From: an uncultured Collinsella sp.
Lineage (GTDB): Bacteria > Actinomycetota > Coriobacteriia > Coriobacteriales > Coriobacteriaceae
Direction: 5' to 3'
Length of the DNA stretch: 13,199 bases
Assembly: GCA_900546825.1 (NCBI GenBank)
Contig: UREE01000059.1
Location: 1 to 13,199 of the forward strand
Positions 12,183 through 13,199 of the stretch are shown here, piece by piece. The notes beneath the pieces are model-generated. The model saw only the letters and a program-made list of their open reading frames with translations. It did no database searches and was not told the DNA's origin. The position numbers were made by a program, and so were the translations under genes. How positions within the stretch are numbered: the stretch's first letter is position 1; every line of letters starts with the position of its first letter.

Positions 12183-12985
12183 CATCGCAGGATGTTTTGC
12201 ACGGCAGTCATAAGGCCCAGGCGGTTGCCGACGCCGAGCTTGCGATAGATGGCGTTGATGTGCTTCTTGACGGTTGACTCGCTTATGAATAGCTCGTTTG
12301 CCATCTGTTTGTTCGTTTTGCCGTCGAGCATGAGCCGCATGACTTCGGCTTCGCGCGGTTGGATATTGTGTTCTGTAATGAAGGCGTTCAGATGGTTTGT
12401 GTCTTCGGTCTGGGTGAGTTTAATGCCCCGAGGATAGAGGTTGGCGAGCGCGAGGCTCGCGTGCCGAGCGATTTCGAGCAGGATTGCGAGCTCGGTGTCA
12501 GTGAAGTCCCCGGCCGTGCGTTCGCGAAACAGGGTGATGCTTCCAAGTGGTAGGTTGTTGTGAGCAAGCGTGGCCGTACAGCCAAAGTAGACGCCCTGCG
12601 GTTCCATCCATTTGCGATAGATGGGCGTGGCATCGCGTCGCTTGACGTCGACGAGGTCGAGGTCGCGGTAGACGCCGACCTTATGTAAGTCAAAGCTCCA
12701 TGTTGTATAGTCCATCGCGGCGTAGCGGTTGTAGTAGTCGCTCAGTGCGCGGTCGTCCATTCCGCTGCTTGCGGGGTGGACGTAGCGTGGGGCATCACTG
12801 CCCGCCGCCTCGATCAGGTCGAACATGGCGATCCGATGGGGCACGAGCCCTATCGTTCCCTCGAGGGTCTCCTTTTGCAGCTTATCGACACCGTGTGATG
12901 CGTGGATTGCAAGCGCGAGCTCGTTGAGAGCAGTCCAGGTCGTACTGTCCAACTCAATAGTCTGCTGTTTATTGCATGGGGGCAT
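12182..12985 (-). CDS. Soluble LuxR-family transcriptional regulator with GAF-like sensor half
   Basis: This is a 267-residue regulator. The start at 12985 has GGAAAGGA about 6 nt upstream (12992-12999 on + coordinates); a start 12 codons earlier (13021) is open but lacks a good site. Residues about 1-200 are not membranous and look like a GAF-type ligand-binding domain (for example GCTATLAHNNLPLGSITLFRER, then a long helix TELAILLEIARHASLALANL). Residues about 208-267 form a LuxR/GerE helix-turn-helix (PREAEVMRLMLDGKTNKQMANELFIS, then ESTVKKHINAIYRKLGV). It is divergent from the second agmatine deiminase gene across a 178-nt region with two symmetric sequences. It is therefore the best candidate to control that gene, possibly sensing agmatine or a related metabolite; this is inference. 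Confidence 0.87.
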   Translation of the reverse strand: MPPCNKQQTIELDSTTWTALNELALAIHASHGVDKLQKETLEGTIGLVPHRIAMFDLIEAAGSDAPRYVHPASSGMDDRALSDYYNRYAAMDYTTWSFDLHKVGVYRDLDLVDVKRRDATPIYRKWMEPQGVYFGCTATLAHNNLPLGSITLFRERTAGDFTDTELAILLEIARHASLALANLYPRGIKLTQTEDTNHLNAFITEHNIQPREAEVMRLMLDGKTNKQMANELFISESTVKKHINAIYRKLGVGNRLGLMTAVQNILR

Positions 12986-13048
12986 AGGGCGTCCTTTCCA
13001 TTGCGGAACCCAGTATGTCATGTTCTCGGCCTGAATAGAACTTTAGGT

Positions 13049-13075
13049 CAGCGAATGGTATACCGTCGATCGCTG
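13049..13075. promoter_or_regulatory. Nested palindrome, candidate operator/promoter of the divergent region
   Basis: CAGCGA (13049-13054) and TCGCTG (13070-13075) flank the perfect palindrome GGTATACC (13057-13064). TATACC (13059-13064) preceded by TG could act as an extended -10 toward the second agmatine deiminase gene. No good -35 is seen, as expected of an activator-dependent promoter. Confidence 0.4.
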
Positions 13076-13102
13076 AAAGGGGCTCGAGGGACCATTGAGA
13101 AC

Positions 13103-13150
13103 ATCTCGGTGCGGCCGCATCATGGTCTCGTCAAGCAAAAGCACCGAGAT
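13103..13150 (+). promoter_or_regulatory. Leader hairpin directly before the second aguA
   Basis: ATCTCGGTGC (13103-13112) is perfectly complementary to GCACCGAGAT (13141-13150), with a 28-nt loop. The 3' arm ends 2 nt before the AGGAG ribosome binding site (13153-13157), so the stem could influence translation initiation. Confidence 0.55.
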
Positions 13151-13163
13151 TTAGGAGCTTGAA

Positions 13164-13199
13164 ATGAAGACCATCTACGAGAGTGAGTCCACACCTAAG
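13164..13199 (+). CDS. aguA: Second agmatine deiminase, first 12 codons (3' end outside window)
   Basis: ATG 13164 follows AGGAG (13153-13157) by 6 nt. The 12 visible residues, MKTIYESESTPK, match the start of the first agmatine deiminase (MRTITESESTPK) at 10 of 12 positions, which is unlikely by chance. The gene is divergent from the LuxR regulator. Nothing can be said about the active site from this fragment. A truncated or broken copy is not excluded. Confidence 0.72.
   Translation, partial: MKTIYESESTPK

Noticed and set aside
12986..13021. Longer start (13021) for the - strand LuxR gene
   Set aside because: The 12 extra codons have no ribosome binding site; GGAAAGGA precedes the ATG at 12985.

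Overview
The window looks like part of the chromosome of a gut Coriobacteriia (Actinomycetota) species, most likely Collinsella or a close relative. This is inferred from GC-rich coding with strong C/G third positions, a catabolic agmatine cluster, and two LuxR-family regulators, one of them membrane-embedded. No rRNA, tRNA, transposase, integrase or CRISPR array is visible.

Region 1 (1-3603, + strand) is an agmatine deiminase cluster in the order known from lactic acid bacteria: the 3' end of putrescine carbamoyltransferase (ptcA), an agmatine/putrescine antiporter (aguD), and agmatine deiminase (aguA). Together these would import agmatine, deiminate it to N-carbamoylputrescine, and split that phosphorolytically to putrescine and carbamoyl phosphate. 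The carbamate kinase (aguC) that would recover ATP is not in the window. Region 2 (3604-5651) holds palindromic repeats, terminators and an elaborate leader, followed by a second antiporter paralogue. That leader contains a 60-residue upstream reading frame with its own ribosome binding site, and a strong intrinsic terminator lies inside this frame just before the antiporter start.

Region 3 (5650-8941) has a small unknown gene on the - strand, divergent from a LuxR regulator with about seven membrane segments. A structured intergenic leader and a YtcJ-type metal-dependent amidohydrolase follow. Region 4 (8942-10500) is a MATE exporter closed by a very strong terminator. Region 5 (10501-11868) is a probably mobile AAA_14/DUF4143 ATPase preceded by three direct repeats with a 23-bp period. 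Region 6 (11869-13199) has an inverted-repeat-bounded non-coding element, a soluble LuxR regulator on the - strand, and, divergent from it, the first 12 codons of a second agmatine deiminase gene.

The locus therefore carries duplicated agmatine functions (two aguD, two aguA) with two different LuxR-type regulators. Much of the unexplained information lies in RNA-level structure between the genes. The observations most worth checking are a three-copy palindromic element whose stems change sequence while two internal mismatch motifs stay fixed, the attenuator-like leader of the second antiporter, and the 23-bp-period repeats before the ATPase.
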